A stretch of 64,000 nt of DNA, taken from assembly GCF_003605405.2 (NCBI RefSeq), contig NZ_QYTW02000003.1, forward strand, positions 186,001 to 250,000. The letters run 5' to 3'. Source of the stretch: Siminovitchia terrae (lineage in GTDB: Bacteria > Bacillota > Bacilli > Bacillales > Bacillaceae_C). Positions 1-7,238 of the stretch are shown here, one piece after another. The notes beneath the pieces are model-generated. The model did not search any database and had not been told where the DNA came from. It saw only the letters and a program-made list of their open reading frames with translations. Position 1 is the first letter of the stretch. Every line of letters begins with the position of its first letter. The position numbers were made by a program, and so were the translations under genes.

Positions 1-77
1 TCCTGTCTTTTTTTCGGTGTGGCTTTTTCTGTTTTTTCACCGGCAAAAAACTGCAAATCTAGTTGTAGTAGCTTCAT
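1..77 (-). CDS. flhB: Flagellar export gate/switch protein FlhB, N-terminal fragment
   Basis: The first 25 codons of flhB; the rest lies beyond the window start. The visible residues begin MKLLQLDLQFFAGEKTEKAT, the usual Bacillus FlhB N-terminus, a hydrophilic lead-in before the first membrane helix. FlhB is a membrane protein of the flagellar type III export gate whose self-cleaved cytoplasmic domain switches export from rod/hook to filament substrates. The start overlaps the fliR stop by three bases within ATGA, indicating translational coupling. Only the amino terminus can be judged, so integrity of the rest is unknown. Confidence 0.9.
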   Translation of the reverse strand, partial: MKLLQLDLQFFAGEKTEKATPKKRQ

Positions 78-853
78 TCCAAACCACCGAGTCTTTCCAT
101 GACATCCCTCATCGTATGGCCAATCGTTTCAAATAAGTTTTGCACGATGCCCAAAATGACACCAATGACTATAAAGATAACGATAAAACTTACTGCAATT
201 TTGATAGGAAAGCCGACAACAAACACATTCATCTGAGGAACGGTTCTCGCGACAATGCCTAGAGCAACATCCACAAGAAACAGTACTGCCACAACAGGAA
301 CAGCCATCTGAAAAGCGATGACAAACATCATGGCAAATGCTTTGATCACGTATTCCACCAGGCCTGCATTGCCAAACTCCAGAGTTACCTTGTCAATCGG
401 GATAAATTGATAGCTGTAGAATATCCCGTCCAACAGCATATGGTGGCCATCAACAGCTAAAAGCAGCAAAAACGAAAATATATACAGATACTGTCCGATC
501 AAGGGAGATTGAGCACCTGTCTGCGGATCTATGACATTGGCAATCGCAAATCCCATCTGAAAATCTATGAAGCTTCCCGCTACCTGAACGGCTGACAAAA
601 TCATATACCCCATGAACCCGATAAATAGTCCGACAAGCACCTCTTTTATAATTAATAAAAAATATTCCAGGTCAATCGGAAGCGGCGAAGCATCCACCGT
701 ATAGTACATGAGCAGCGAAATAAAAAAAGCAAACCCGATCCGGAACATAGCCGGGAGCGTTCGGTATGAAAACAGCGGCATTGTTACAAAGAAAGCGGAC
801 ACCCGCATGAAAATCAGGAGAAACACTGAAAAAGCTGGGACAATGTCTATCAT
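74..853 (-). CDS. fliR: Flagellar biosynthesis protein FliR
   Basis: A 259-residue, very hydrophobic protein with about six predicted membrane helices, the normal length for FliR. FliR packs with FliP and FliQ into the export gate inside the MS ring and passes unfolded rod, hook and filament subunits across the membrane. The central region contains the hydrophobic run before FQMGFAIANVIDPQ, a stretch well conserved in the family. It sits four bases downstream of fliQ and overlaps flhB, so fliP-fliQ-fliR-flhB are co-translated in the usual order. Nothing suggests truncation. Confidence 0.95.
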   Translation of the reverse strand: MIDIVPAFSVFLLIFMRVSAFFVTMPLFSYRTLPAMFRIGFAFFISLLMYYTVDASPLPIDLEYFLLIIKEVLVGLFIGFMGYMILSAVQVAGSFIDFQMGFAIANVIDPQTGAQSPLIGQYLYIFSFLLLLAVDGHHMLLDGIFYSYQFIPIDKVTLEFGNAGLVEYVIKAFAMMFVIAFQMAVPVVAVLFLVDVALGIVARTVPQMNVFVVGFPIKIAVSFIVIFIVIGVILGIVQNLFETIGHTMRDVMERLGGLE

Positions 854-857
854 TCTT

Positions 858-1127
858 TTAACCTACAAACCGGGTCAAATTTTGAAAAATATCTGTTGTA
901 TAAGATAGCATCCTGCTCAGCATCCATGGACCAAAAAAGACAATACCTACAAGGACTGCAATGATTTTTGGTATGAAGGCCAGAGTCTGCTCCTGGATTT
1001 GAGTTGTAGCTTGAAAGATACTCACAATCAATCCAACCGTCAAAGCTAAAAGCAACAGCGGCCCAGCTACAATCAATATTGTAAATACTCCTTTTCCAGC
1101 TAGAGAAATGACCGATTCGGCGCTCAT
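858..1127 (-). CDS. fliQ: Flagellar biosynthesis protein FliQ
   Basis: An 89-residue protein with two hydrophobic helices (about residues 13-38 and 52-75) joined by a short polar loop containing the motif QATTQIQEQTLAFIPK, typical of FliQ. Four copies of FliQ assemble with FliP and FliR into the flagellar export gate. It lies between fliP and fliR with 31 and 4 base gaps, the standard fla/che order. Length matches the family. Confidence 0.95.
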   Translation of the reverse strand: MSAESVISLAGKGVFTILIVAGPLLLLALTVGLIVSIFQATTQIQEQTLAFIPKIIAVLVGIVFFGPWMLSRMLSYTTDIFQNLTRFVG

Positions 1128-1158
1128 AACATCACCTTCCTTGGGATTGGTAGTCTCA

Positions 1159-1821
1159 CTAAAAACTCTGCAGCAGCGATTTGACGACTAAATACCATCC
1201 ATCAACCAAAACAAACAGCAGTATTTTGAACGGTAGAGAGATCATCACTGGCGGTAGCATCATCATCCCCATTGACATCAATACACTGGCTACAACCATA
1301 TCAATCACAAGGAACGGGATGAAAATCATGAATCCGATTTGAAATGCTGTCTTCAATTCACTCAGAGCAAAAGCAGGGACAAGTGCTGTCAATGGTATAT
1401 CTTCAATCGTTTTTGGACGTTCTGCCCCCGAATAATTTAAAAATAATTCCAGGTCTTTCTGTCTTGTATAAGAGCTCATAAATTCCTTAAACGGAACCGC
1501 AGCTCGTTCATATGACTCTTCCAGGGAAATTTCATCATTAAACAGCGGCTTCAGCGCTTCTTTGTTCACTTGGTTCAAAGTCGGCGCCATCACGAAAAAG
1601 GTTAAAAAAAGCGCCAATCCAACGATGATTTGGTTTGGAGGCATTTGCTGGGTAGCCAGCGATGTTCTGACAAAAGAAAGCACAATGACAATCCTGGTGA
1701 ACGATGTCATGACAATCAGGATTCCTGGTGCAATCGACAGAACCGTCAGCAACAAAAAGAGTTTCACTGATGTTGACACGGTTTCAGGTGAACTGTTGAA
1801 AAACTCCATGACTTCATTCAC
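1159..1821 (-). CDS. fliP: Flagellar biosynthesis protein FliP
   Basis: 220 residues, matching the family length. The conserved core TSFTRIVIVLSFVRTSL and the later segment FLVIDMVVASVLMSMGMMMLPP are diagnostic of FliP, the pentameric base of the export gate. Helices fall near residues 19-38, 43-75, 160-185 and 190-212. The start codon is GTG and overlaps the fliZ stop (GTGA), so translation is coupled to fliZ, whose FliO-type product assists FliP assembly. Confidence 0.95.
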   Translation of the reverse strand: MNEVMEFFNSSPETVSTSVKLFLLLTVLSIAPGILIVMTSFTRIVIVLSFVRTSLATQQMPPNQIIVGLALFLTFFVMAPTLNQVNKEALKPLFNDEISLEESYERAAVPFKEFMSSYTRQKDLELFLNYSGAERPKTIEDIPLTALVPAFALSELKTAFQIGFMIFIPFLVIDMVVASVLMSMGMMMLPPVMISLPFKILLFVLVDGWYLVVKSLLQSF

Positions 1822-2477
1822 TTTTCATCGTGCCCCTTTCCCTGCAACTCTTTTAAAATATTTTGTCGTTGCTTCTTAATTGCATCCATTTCATTCTTAA
1901 AATGTTCTTCGAATGTATTGGGATTCTTCTCATCTCTTTTGGACTTCAACATGTCTTTTATGTTTGCGGCAACCTTTGTCACCACATCTGCCGATTGAAT
2001 GCTTCCTTCGAGCTGCTCATTATATTGAGTCAAAATTTCCTGCTGTTCCTGCTCATTCGTAATTTCCCTCAGAAGCTGGACGTTTTCCCCGACACCCAAT
2101 ATAAGTAGACGATTTCCGGCTTTTACAATCTGAATCGAACGGTTTCCGCCAAGAGCAGTTCCCCCTAGATTTTGGACAATGCGGTTTTGCTGATAGGACT
2201 GGCTTTTTTTATTAATGAATTTCAATAAGAAATAAAGCAGCGCAATCACAAACACCAGTGCAAAAATCGTTTTGAAAACATCAAAGAAGCCAATCGAGAG
2301 TGATTCATTTCTGCTATTTTCCATTTGCGATTTGTTTAAGCTTTCCGGCTCCTCACACTTGTCGGGGTTTTTTATGCATTCTTCTACGGAACCCTTCGGG
2401 CTCGCATGAACAGGATATGGTTTGGAGTTTGTGAGAACGATCAAAATCAATAATAGAACCATCCATTTATTTTTCAT
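1818..2477 (-). CDS. fliZ: FliO/FliZ-family flagellar assembly protein
   Basis: A 219-residue protein with an N-terminal hydrophobic segment (residues 5-18) that looks like a signal peptide, a short extracytoplasmic part, a membrane helix near residues 68-86, and a cytoplasmic FliO-like domain containing LGGNRSIQIVKAGNRLLILG. In Bacillus this FliO-type protein helps FliP assemble into the export gate. The ribosome site is poor (AGGT about eight bases upstream). In B. subtilis cheY lies immediately upstream; here fliY does. Confidence 0.85.
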   Translation of the reverse strand: MKNKWMVLLLILIVLTNSKPYPVHASPKGSVEECIKNPDKCEEPESLNKSQMENSRNESLSIGFFDVFKTIFALVFVIALLYFLLKFINKKSQSYQQNRIVQNLGGTALGGNRSIQIVKAGNRLLILGVGENVQLLREITNEQEQQEILTQYNEQLEGSIQSADVVTKVAANIKDMLKSKRDEKNPNTFEEHFKNEMDAIKKQRQNILKELQGKGHDEK

Positions 2478-2580
2478 ACTGCATACCTGAATTCATTATC
2501 TTTTTATACTTGCTTGTTCCCTTATGGGTGGTAGCGCTCCTCATTAACACGATCGTTCCCTCACAATCCGATTTCAAAAC
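2478..2580. other. fliY-fliZ spacer where cheY is expected
   Basis: This 103-base gap lies between the fliY stop and the fliZ start. In B. subtilis a complete cheY (about 120 codons) occupies this place. Reading all frames here I find only runs under 30 codons and no receiver-domain motifs, so cheY is absent from this position rather than merely unannotated. The gap is longer than the other junctions nearby, which suits a scar left by loss, but no recognisable remnant remains. Confidence 0.75.
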
Positions 2581-3723
2581 TTATTTCAAATATTGCAGAC
2601 GATTTTTCCTGCTCAAAATGTCTGTTACTCTTACACCGAAACTCTCGTCGATAACAACGACTTCTCCTTTTGCGATTAGACGATTGTTAATCAAGATGTC
2701 CACCGGCTCGCCGGCTAATTTATCCAGTTCGATAATAGAGCCCGATCCCATTTCAAGAATATCTTTAACCGATTTATGTGTTCTTCCCAGCTCAACAGTC
2801 ACCTGAAGCGGGATATCAAGTAGAACATCAAGGTTTTTTGTATCTGCTTGTTCTTCAAAACCATTATCAAATTGAGCAAAGCTTGCACGTTGGACATTCA
2901 CGTTCTCGTTTTGCGGCTGTTCGCCGGAATGACGCGGCGCTGGTGAAGAAGCTGGTTCTTCCATCTGCTTTGTCTGTTCCAATGTTAAATCCACGGCTGC
3001 CGCAGTTTCTGCTGCCGATGTTTCAACAACTTCTTTTGATTCACTCGTTTCCTCAGCCTGGGACCATAGTTCTTTTACTAAGCTTTTAGCAAAGTTGACA
3101 GGAATGAACATCGTCAACTTAGAATCTATAATTTCCCCAACCTTTAAATCGAAAGATACTTGCGCAAAAGGAGATTGATCTGAAAGCTCCTGAAGTACTT
3201 CACCTAATGTTTCATTGGATACATGAAACGTCGGGGTAGAGATATCTACTCTTTTTTCGAAGAACGAGGACATCGAAGTAGCGGAGGAACCAATCATCTG
3301 GTTCATTGCCTCTTGCACAGCACTTTGCTGGATCTCGTCCATTTCTTCTGATGGATTCGTTCCATCACCGCCCATCAAAACATCCGCAATGACCGAAACA
3401 TCCCTCTTTTTTAGAAATAACACATTCACACCTGAAAAGCCCGATGTGTAAGTAACCTGGACAGCCATACCCGGGTCTTTTGATTCCGATAAGGTCTGCC
3501 AATCGATGATGGAGACTGTCGGGGTAGTGATTTCTACTTTTTGGTTCATCATAGTGGAAAGCGCAGTCGCTGCATTCCCGAAAGAAATATTCCCCACTTC
3601 TCCCAGGGCGTCTTTTTCTATTTCGCTCAGCTCATCCGTTTCCTTTGTTGATTCGTCTTCTGATTGATTCATTTCCTCGAATAACATCTCAATCTCTTCT
3701 TGGGAGAGCTTCTCACCATTCAT
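2581..3723 (-). CDS. fliY: Flagellar switch phosphatase FliY
   Basis: FliY is the Gram-positive switch protein that replaces FliN and also dephosphorylates CheY-P. Start chosen at MNGEKLSQEE because GGGAG lies nine bases upstream; it overlaps the fliM end by 11 bases. Domains: an N-terminal LSQEEIEMLF segment resembling the CheY-P binding peptide, two CheC-type phosphatase repeats (about residues 35-95 and 130-190, with EVGNISFGNAATAL and SAVQEAMNQMIGSSA), an acidic linker, and a C-terminal FliN/SpoA domain with LDIPLQVTVELGRTHKSVKD. About 380 residues, as in B. subtilis. The retained phosphatase and binding peptide imply that CheY is encoded elsewhere. Confidence 0.93.
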   Translation of the reverse strand: MNGEKLSQEEIEMLFEEMNQSEDESTKETDELSEIEKDALGEVGNISFGNAATALSTMMNQKVEITTPTVSIIDWQTLSESKDPGMAVQVTYTSGFSGVNVLFLKKRDVSVIADVLMGGDGTNPSEEMDEIQQSAVQEAMNQMIGSSATSMSSFFEKRVDISTPTFHVSNETLGEVLQELSDQSPFAQVSFDLKVGEIIDSKLTMFIPVNFAKSLVKELWSQAEETSESKEVVETSAAETAAAVDLTLEQTKQMEEPASSPAPRHSGEQPQNENVNVQRASFAQFDNGFEEQADTKNLDVLLDIPLQVTVELGRTHKSVKDILEMGSGSIIELDKLAGEPVDILINNRLIAKGEVVVIDESFGVRVTDILSRKNRLQYLK

Positions 3724-4738
3724 CGTCCTCATCTCCCTCATTTATCATATTTAAAATTTGAACAGCCAAATGTTTGTGTTTCATGCCGGGCTGCCCCGTA
3801 AATTTTGGAACCCCCGCAATTTTTACTGTAAGCGGCTCATCAATCCGGTTCCGAAGCTGAAACACGTCCCCTTTGTTTAGTGCAAGAAAATCCCTTATCG
3901 TCAAATAAGTCTTGCCCAATTCAACGTCCACCTCGACATTTGTTTCCTTGATACTTTGCTTCAGTGCATCAAGGGCTTCCGGTTTTTTTTCCTTAGAACC
4001 GGACTCCATCCAATATTGAGCAGACAGCTTTGAAATGATCGGCTCCAGAACAACATGTGGGAGCATGATATTAATTGTTCCGTTTGTATCACCAATCACC
4101 GCATGCATTGATACGACGACAACCGTTTCGTTTGGTGAGACAACCTGCAAAAACTGCGGATTGACCTCTATTTCAGAAAGCTCCGGTTCAATATGTGAGA
4201 TACTTGCCCACGCTTCCTGCAGGGGGGCAAGAGTCTTTTGGAATAGATTCGTCAGCAGCTTCATTTCAATATCAGTTAAAAGGGAGATTTTATTCATGCC
4301 CGTCCCTTTTCCTCCCAAAACCCGGTCCATCATCGCATAAGCAATATCAGGTTGAACCTCCATGATCATCCTACCTTTGAGCGGTGGAATTTCAATGACG
4401 TTCAAAAAAGTCATGCTGTCAATCGAACGGATATATTCTCCGTAAGGAACTTGGCCGGAAGAAACAACTGATATATGGACATAAGTTCTTAAATGCGCCG
4501 AGAATAAAGTTGTCAGCAAGCGAGCAAAATTTTCATATATTCTTGTCAAACTGCGAATCTGGTCTTTCGAAAATCGGAGCGCCCTTTTAAAGTCATAGAC
4601 TTTGACGATTTTTTCAAGCTCTGTTGAAACCGGGGCCTGTTTCGGCTCTTCATTATCGTTGCCGGTTGCTAAGGACGAAATCAGATCATCGATTTCTGTT
4701 TGTGATAAAACCCCTTGGGATAAGACATCGTCTGGCAT
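3713..4738 (-). CDS. fliM: Flagellar motor switch protein FliM
   Basis: FliM links the FliG ring to FliY and binds CheY-P. The start at MPDDVLSQ is favoured by GGAGG eight bases upstream; an in-frame GTG three codons earlier is possible. Residues 8-20 hold VLSQTEIDDLISSL, the conserved CheY-P binding peptide. A central CheC-like domain follows, then a C-terminal SpoA domain (VDVELGKTYLTIRDFLALNKG). About 341 residues, normal for the family. It is co-translated with fliY through an 11-base overlap. Confidence 0.95.
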   Translation of the reverse strand: MPDDVLSQGVLSQTEIDDLISSLATGNDNEEPKQAPVSTELEKIVKVYDFKRALRFSKDQIRSLTRIYENFARLLTTLFSAHLRTYVHISVVSSGQVPYGEYIRSIDSMTFLNVIEIPPLKGRMIMEVQPDIAYAMMDRVLGGKGTGMNKISLLTDIEMKLLTNLFQKTLAPLQEAWASISHIEPELSEIEVNPQFLQVVSPNETVVVVSMHAVIGDTNGTINIMLPHVVLEPIISKLSAQYWMESGSKEKKPEALDALKQSIKETNVEVDVELGKTYLTIRDFLALNKGDVFQLRNRIDEPLTVKIAGVPKFTGQPGMKHKHLAVQILNMINEGDEDDEW

Positions 4739-4771
4739 TGCCGTCACCTCCTAACGTTGCTTTTTCGTATC

Positions 4772-5197
4772 CTATGAAATGATATAAGAGGTAATGTAAA
4801 CCTTGACTACTTCCCCTTCTTGCATAATTTCATTGATTCGTGATTTTACTGCCTCTTCAAATGATTGCTTGCCTTCCTTGCCTTCCAGTTGGGGAGACTT
4901 CATATCGGAGAGTTCAGTAATGATGATATTCTGCACTTGGAACTTTCGTTTCTCCAATTCCTCTTTTGCATCCTTACTGTCTGTTTCAACCATGAAAGAG
5001 ATTTTTACATATCTGTTATCAAGCAAGTTTGTTGCGATTTCCCCCATGTCCACTGAAAGCTTTATGACATCGTCAATCGACTGTTCCTCACTAGCCGCTT
5101 CTTTTTTTCCGAGGCCAAGCTTGTCATAGGTGAGCAGTCCAGCAGCTCCAACAAGTAAAATAACAGTAATAATAATGAGTACTTTATTATTTTTCAT
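4772..5197 (-). CDS. fliL: Flagellar basal body-associated protein FliL
   Basis: A 141-residue single-pass membrane protein: a short cytoplasmic N-terminus, a membrane helix at about residues 6-24, then an extracytoplasmic domain ending KVYITSYIIS, all typical of FliL, which surrounds the stator units and supports torque. Start taken at the ATG six bases after GGAGG; the upstream TTG is too close to that site. It overlaps the end of swrD, so swrD, fliL and fliM are probably translated together. Confidence 0.9.
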   Translation of the reverse strand: MKNNKVLIIITVILLVGAAGLLTYDKLGLGKKEAASEEQSIDDVIKLSVDMGEIATNLLDNRYVKISFMVETDSKDAKEELEKRKFQVQNIIITELSDMKSPQLEGKEGKQSFEEAVKSRINEIMQEGEVVKVYITSYIIS

Positions 5198-5405
5198 CAA
5201 GATCCTCCTGCTGCCCGCGTCCTAATAATTGAATCGACTGATAGAACTTGTGGATTTTCTCCCTTACAAACTCTTCAGACTCTGCCACTACATATTTCCG
5301 GCCATTCAACATTGTGATCGTTGTATCGGGAAAAGACTCAACCGTTTCAATATACAGTGCATTCAAATGAAAGGTTTTTCCATTCAATTTCGTAATATGT
5401 ATCAA
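5187..5405 (-). CDS. swrD: Swarming/flagellar torque protein SwrD (FlbD family)
   Basis: A 72-residue soluble protein that aligns in memory with B. subtilis SwrD (formerly YlzI) along its full length: it opens IHITKLNGKTFHLNALYIE and continues TTITMLNGRKYVVAES. SwrD raises flagellar torque and is needed for swarming. The start is TTG, four bases after GGATGG. A strong hairpin lies directly upstream of that ribosome site. It sits between flgE and fliL, its standard place. Confidence 0.85.
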   Translation of the reverse strand: MIHITKLNGKTFHLNALYIETVESFPDTTITMLNGRKYVVAESEEFVREKIHKFYQSIQLLGRGQQEDLDEK

Positions 5406-5415
5406 TGAACCATCC

Positions 5416-5438
5416 AGGACCGGAAAAAACCCGGTCCT
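5416..5438 (-). promoter_or_regulatory. Hairpin just upstream of the swrD ribosome binding site
   Basis: The arms AGGACCGG and CCGGTCCT form an eight-base perfect GC-rich stem with a seven-base loop. On the coding strand it ends one base before the weak swrD ribosome site and TTG start. No T-run follows, so it is not a standard terminator. It could stabilise the downstream mRNA, stop exonucleases or tune swrD translation. The stem is seen directly; the function is inference. Confidence 0.5.
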
Positions 5439-5451
5439 GTCCCTCCCTTAC

Positions 5452-6261
5452 TTATCGTTTTAAATTGACAAGCTCCTGCAAAATCTCATCTGAAGTCGTA
5501 ATGATCCTTGTATTTGCCTGAAATCCGCGTTGTGCCACAATCATTTCAGTGAACTCTTCCGAGAGGTCAACGTTGGACATTTCAAGGACACCGGAGACGA
5601 GCTTTCCGGCTCCGTTCTCGGTTGGCCTACCTGTTTCAATTGTTCCTGCAGCGTTTGTATGAACGTAATAATTCTCTCCTACTTTTTCTAGCCCGCCATT
5701 ATTTGAGAATCTGGCAATGGCTATTGTCCAATCAGAGAAAGTATCCTCACCTTTTTTGTAAGAGATGACTCCATCCTCGCCAATACTGAGATTTGATATT
5801 GTTTCTGGGTTATCAATCTTAATCCCTACTAGTTGACCATTCGCATTATACCCCTGAACAATATCGCCGGAAGCTGTTACAAGGTTACCGTTATTATCAA
5901 AGAACAGGTTCCCCGCTCTTGTATACTTTTCCATACCGCTTGAATCTTTAATGACCAAGTACCCATCACCCTGTATTCCTACATCAAGCACCCGTCCAGT
6001 GGTCTGCATGCTTCCCTGTGTATCAACTGTATCAATAGATGCAAGCTGCGAACCGAGTCCGACCTGCTTTGGATTGACTCCTCCACGATTTCCATCTCCT
6101 GCACTTGCTCCAGAAATCGTTTGGCTTACCATGTCCTTAAATGTGACACGGCCTTTTTTAAATCCAAATGTGTTGACGTTCGCGATGTTGTTTCCGATGA
6201 CGTCCAGTTTGGTCTGAAAGTTTTTCATTCCGCTGATTCCTGAGTACATTGAACGTAGCAT
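5452..6261 (-). CDS. flgE: Flagellar hook protein FlgE (short FlgG-like form)
   Basis: At 269 residues this is the short Bacillus form of the hook subunit. It begins MLRSMYSGISGMKNFQTKLD, the rod/hook N-terminal helix, followed by the conserved block VIGNNIANVNTFGFKKGRVTF. The C-terminus VDLSEEFTEMIVAQRGFQAN is the matching coiled-coil half found in all axial proteins, ending in the usual helix. It follows flgD after an unusually long gap and precedes swrD. Some annotations label this class FlgG; the position after flgD and fliK supports hook protein. Confidence 0.9.
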   Translation of the reverse strand: MLRSMYSGISGMKNFQTKLDVIGNNIANVNTFGFKKGRVTFKDMVSQTISGASAGDGNRGGVNPKQVGLGSQLASIDTVDTQGSMQTTGRVLDVGIQGDGYLVIKDSSGMEKYTRAGNLFFDNNGNLVTASGDIVQGYNANGQLVGIKIDNPETISNLSIGEDGVISYKKGEDTFSDWTIAIARFSNNGGLEKVGENYYVHTNAAGTIETGRPTENGAGKLVSGVLEMSNVDLSEEFTEMIVAQRGFQANTRIITTSDEILQELVNLKR

Positions 6262-6595
6262 GTTCCTATTTTCCCCTTTCGTGTCAGCCGCTCCGGTCAG
6301 CCGGCGGCTGCTGTCCTCCTATTAAGATCCTTCTATTTTCTAATCAACTAAGATTGTTCCATCCATATTATTGAAGATTCACCTGCGGTGAACTTGCAAC
6401 CAATGTGGCATTTTTCAGCGATGCAAGAAGTTCCTGGATAAGCTTCACTTCACTTTTATTCAATTCGATACGATTTTCTGATCTTTTCAATTGGCTTCTT
6501 TGAGTTCATTTAAAAAGAATGATCTTCAACTTGCTGCATTCACAGTAACATCATATTAAGAGGATGGCTGAAATTATTTATGCCCCGCCATCTCC
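6262..6595. other. flgD-flgE gap, 334 bases, no intact gene
   Basis: This is the longest gap inside the flagellar operon. In several Bacillaceae a small flagellar operon protein of about 130 residues is encoded between flgD and flgE; nothing of that length is open here. The coding strand carries short open runs in different frames: MNSKKPIEKIRKSYRIE from 6509 and a 40-codon frame ending at 6368. No promoter or terminator of quality was seen. A purine-rich AAAGGGG lies ahead of flgE. Confidence 0.6.
6368..6490 (-). pseudogene. Possible remnant of a small protein gene
   Basis: A 40-codon frame that could begin at a TTG and reads like real protein (NRIELNKSEVKLIQELLASL, then a tail ending in SSPQVNLQ). 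There is no ribosome site. A second frame just upstream starts at an ATG and its EKIRKS meets the first frame's KRSENRIEL within a few codons, as expected if a one-base frameshift split a small gene. I do not recognise the family. It may simply be chance. Confidence 0.3.
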
Positions 6596-7228
6596 TTATT
6601 CAATTTTTGTCAGCTTTTTGGATTCAACCACTGCACCATCATCCAAGATTACCGAAATAATACCGTCCTTTGATGTTACAGATTTGACTATTCCAGATTT
6701 CTCCTGCTCGCCGTCCGTCCACATCACTTTTTTTCCAATCAAATGACTGGCTGTGACGAGTGGGCTTTCGTTGTTACTATGATGCATTTCCGATATGTTC
6801 CCTGGTGTCAATTCTTTTCCGTCCTCAAGAATGATTTTTACAGAATCACCCATAAACTGCACCGAGCTGACCACGCCTTTCCCTTCAATTATTTCCGGAT
6901 CTTTTAACGGGTCATCGCTCTCGATGATTTGATGCCATGTCACTTCTTTGCCTACAAATTCACTAAAAGCGATCAAATTTGCCTGCGAAGCACTGTCTAC
7001 AAACTTTTCTAATGACTCGTTCATTTTTATCAATTGCTCCAAGGAAGAAAAAGTAGCCATCTGCCCTATAAATTCTTTGTCATCCATCGGACTAAGAGGG
7101 TCTTGGTTTTGAAGTTGTGCGAACAGGATTTTTAAAAAAGCATCTTTTCCCAATGAATCGTTATTTGTCGTCTGCCTTTTAATCGTCTCAGTTGGCAGAA
7201 AATAATCACTGTTAATCGTGTTTGACAT
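6596..7228 (-). CDS. flgD: Flagellar hook capping protein FlgD, with extended C-terminus
   Basis: FlgD caps the growing hook and is lost once the hook is finished. The N-terminal half has the family signature: DSLGKDAFLKILFAQLQNQD, PMDDKEFIGQMATFSSLEQL. At 210 residues it is longer than the roughly 140 of B. subtilis as I recall it. The extra length consists of two similar beta-rich modules: FVGKEVTWHQ to about residue 150, and LIGKKVMWTDGEQEKSGIVK to the end. The second appears to be a diverged copy of the first. It lies 10 bases downstream of fliK. Confidence 0.92.
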   Translation of the reverse strand: MSNTINSDYFLPTETIKRQTTNNDSLGKDAFLKILFAQLQNQDPLSPMDDKEFIGQMATFSSLEQLIKMNESLEKFVDSASQANLIAFSEFVGKEVTWHQIIESDDPLKDPEIIEGKGVVSSVQFMGDSVKIILEDGKELTPGNISEMHHSNNESPLVTASHLIGKKVMWTDGEQEKSGIVKSVTSKDGIISVILDDGAVVESKKLTKIE

Positions 7229-7238
7229 TCTTCGTCAC

